The notes beneath the pieces are model-generated. The model had not been told where the DNA came from. It saw nothing but the letters and a program-made list of their open reading frames with translations, and did not search any database. From NCBI GenBank assembly GCA_943704525.1, contig CALSCQ010002065.1, forward strand, positions 1 through 17,869: a DNA stretch of 17,869 bases. Reading direction: 5' to 3'. Below, piece by piece: positions 17,842 through 17,869 of the stretch. Position 1 is the stretch's first letter, and every line of letters starts with the position of its first letter. A program made the position numbers and the translations under genes. The DNA comes from Pigoraptor vietnamica (taxonomy: Eukaryota > Opisthokonta > Filasterea).

Positions 17842-17869
17842 GAACAAAAAAGAAAAGGGGGGTTGGGGG

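Overview
The window is nuclear DNA from a GC-rich eukaryote. It holds five protein genes with short spliceosomal introns. I placed 19 introns of 64-202 bases; all end in AG and 16 of 19 begin GTG rather than GTA. The strongest clue to lineage is an intact T-box transcription factor, a family known from animals, their unicellular relatives (filastereans, ichthyosporeans) and some early-diverging fungi. With an AASDH orthologue and a PAS/multi-pass membrane protein of the kind seen in amoeboid and holozoan protists, a unicellular opisthokont (most likely holozoan) is my best guess. The species cannot be named from the sequence.

Layout: (1) 178-3110 (+) is the 3' part of a large membrane protein: half a PAS domain, a long disordered linker, then two TM-ectodomain-TM-'IP motif' units. 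(2) 3111-5436 is intergenic: a GC-rich, GCCGGC-dense island (about 3130-4450), then AT-rich DNA. (3) 5437-7384 (+) is a T-box gene with one coding exon and two predicted 5'UTR introns. (4) 7385-8973 is a second GCCGGC-dense island (about 7500-8070), then AT-rich DNA with a perfect CRE-type palindrome. (5) 8974-11426 (+) is a ten-exon SLC35F6-like transporter. (6) 11794-13163 (-) is a three-exon EF-hand protein, convergent with the transporter. (7) 13164-13659 is a bidirectional promoter region with three inverted-repeat motifs. (8) 13660-17841 (+) is a six-exon AASDH gene (adenylation domain, carrier domain, PQQ-type beta-propeller), ending 28 bases before the window end.

The genes do not form a pathway; they look like ordinary neighbours in a compact genome. 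Reading frames and splice phases close exactly in all multi-exon models, so I trust the models for the transporter and AASDH. The first exon of the transporter and the 5'UTR introns of the T-box gene are less certain. The least explained features are the two GCCGGC-rich islands flanking the T-box gene and a short hairpin-associated repeat found beside both.
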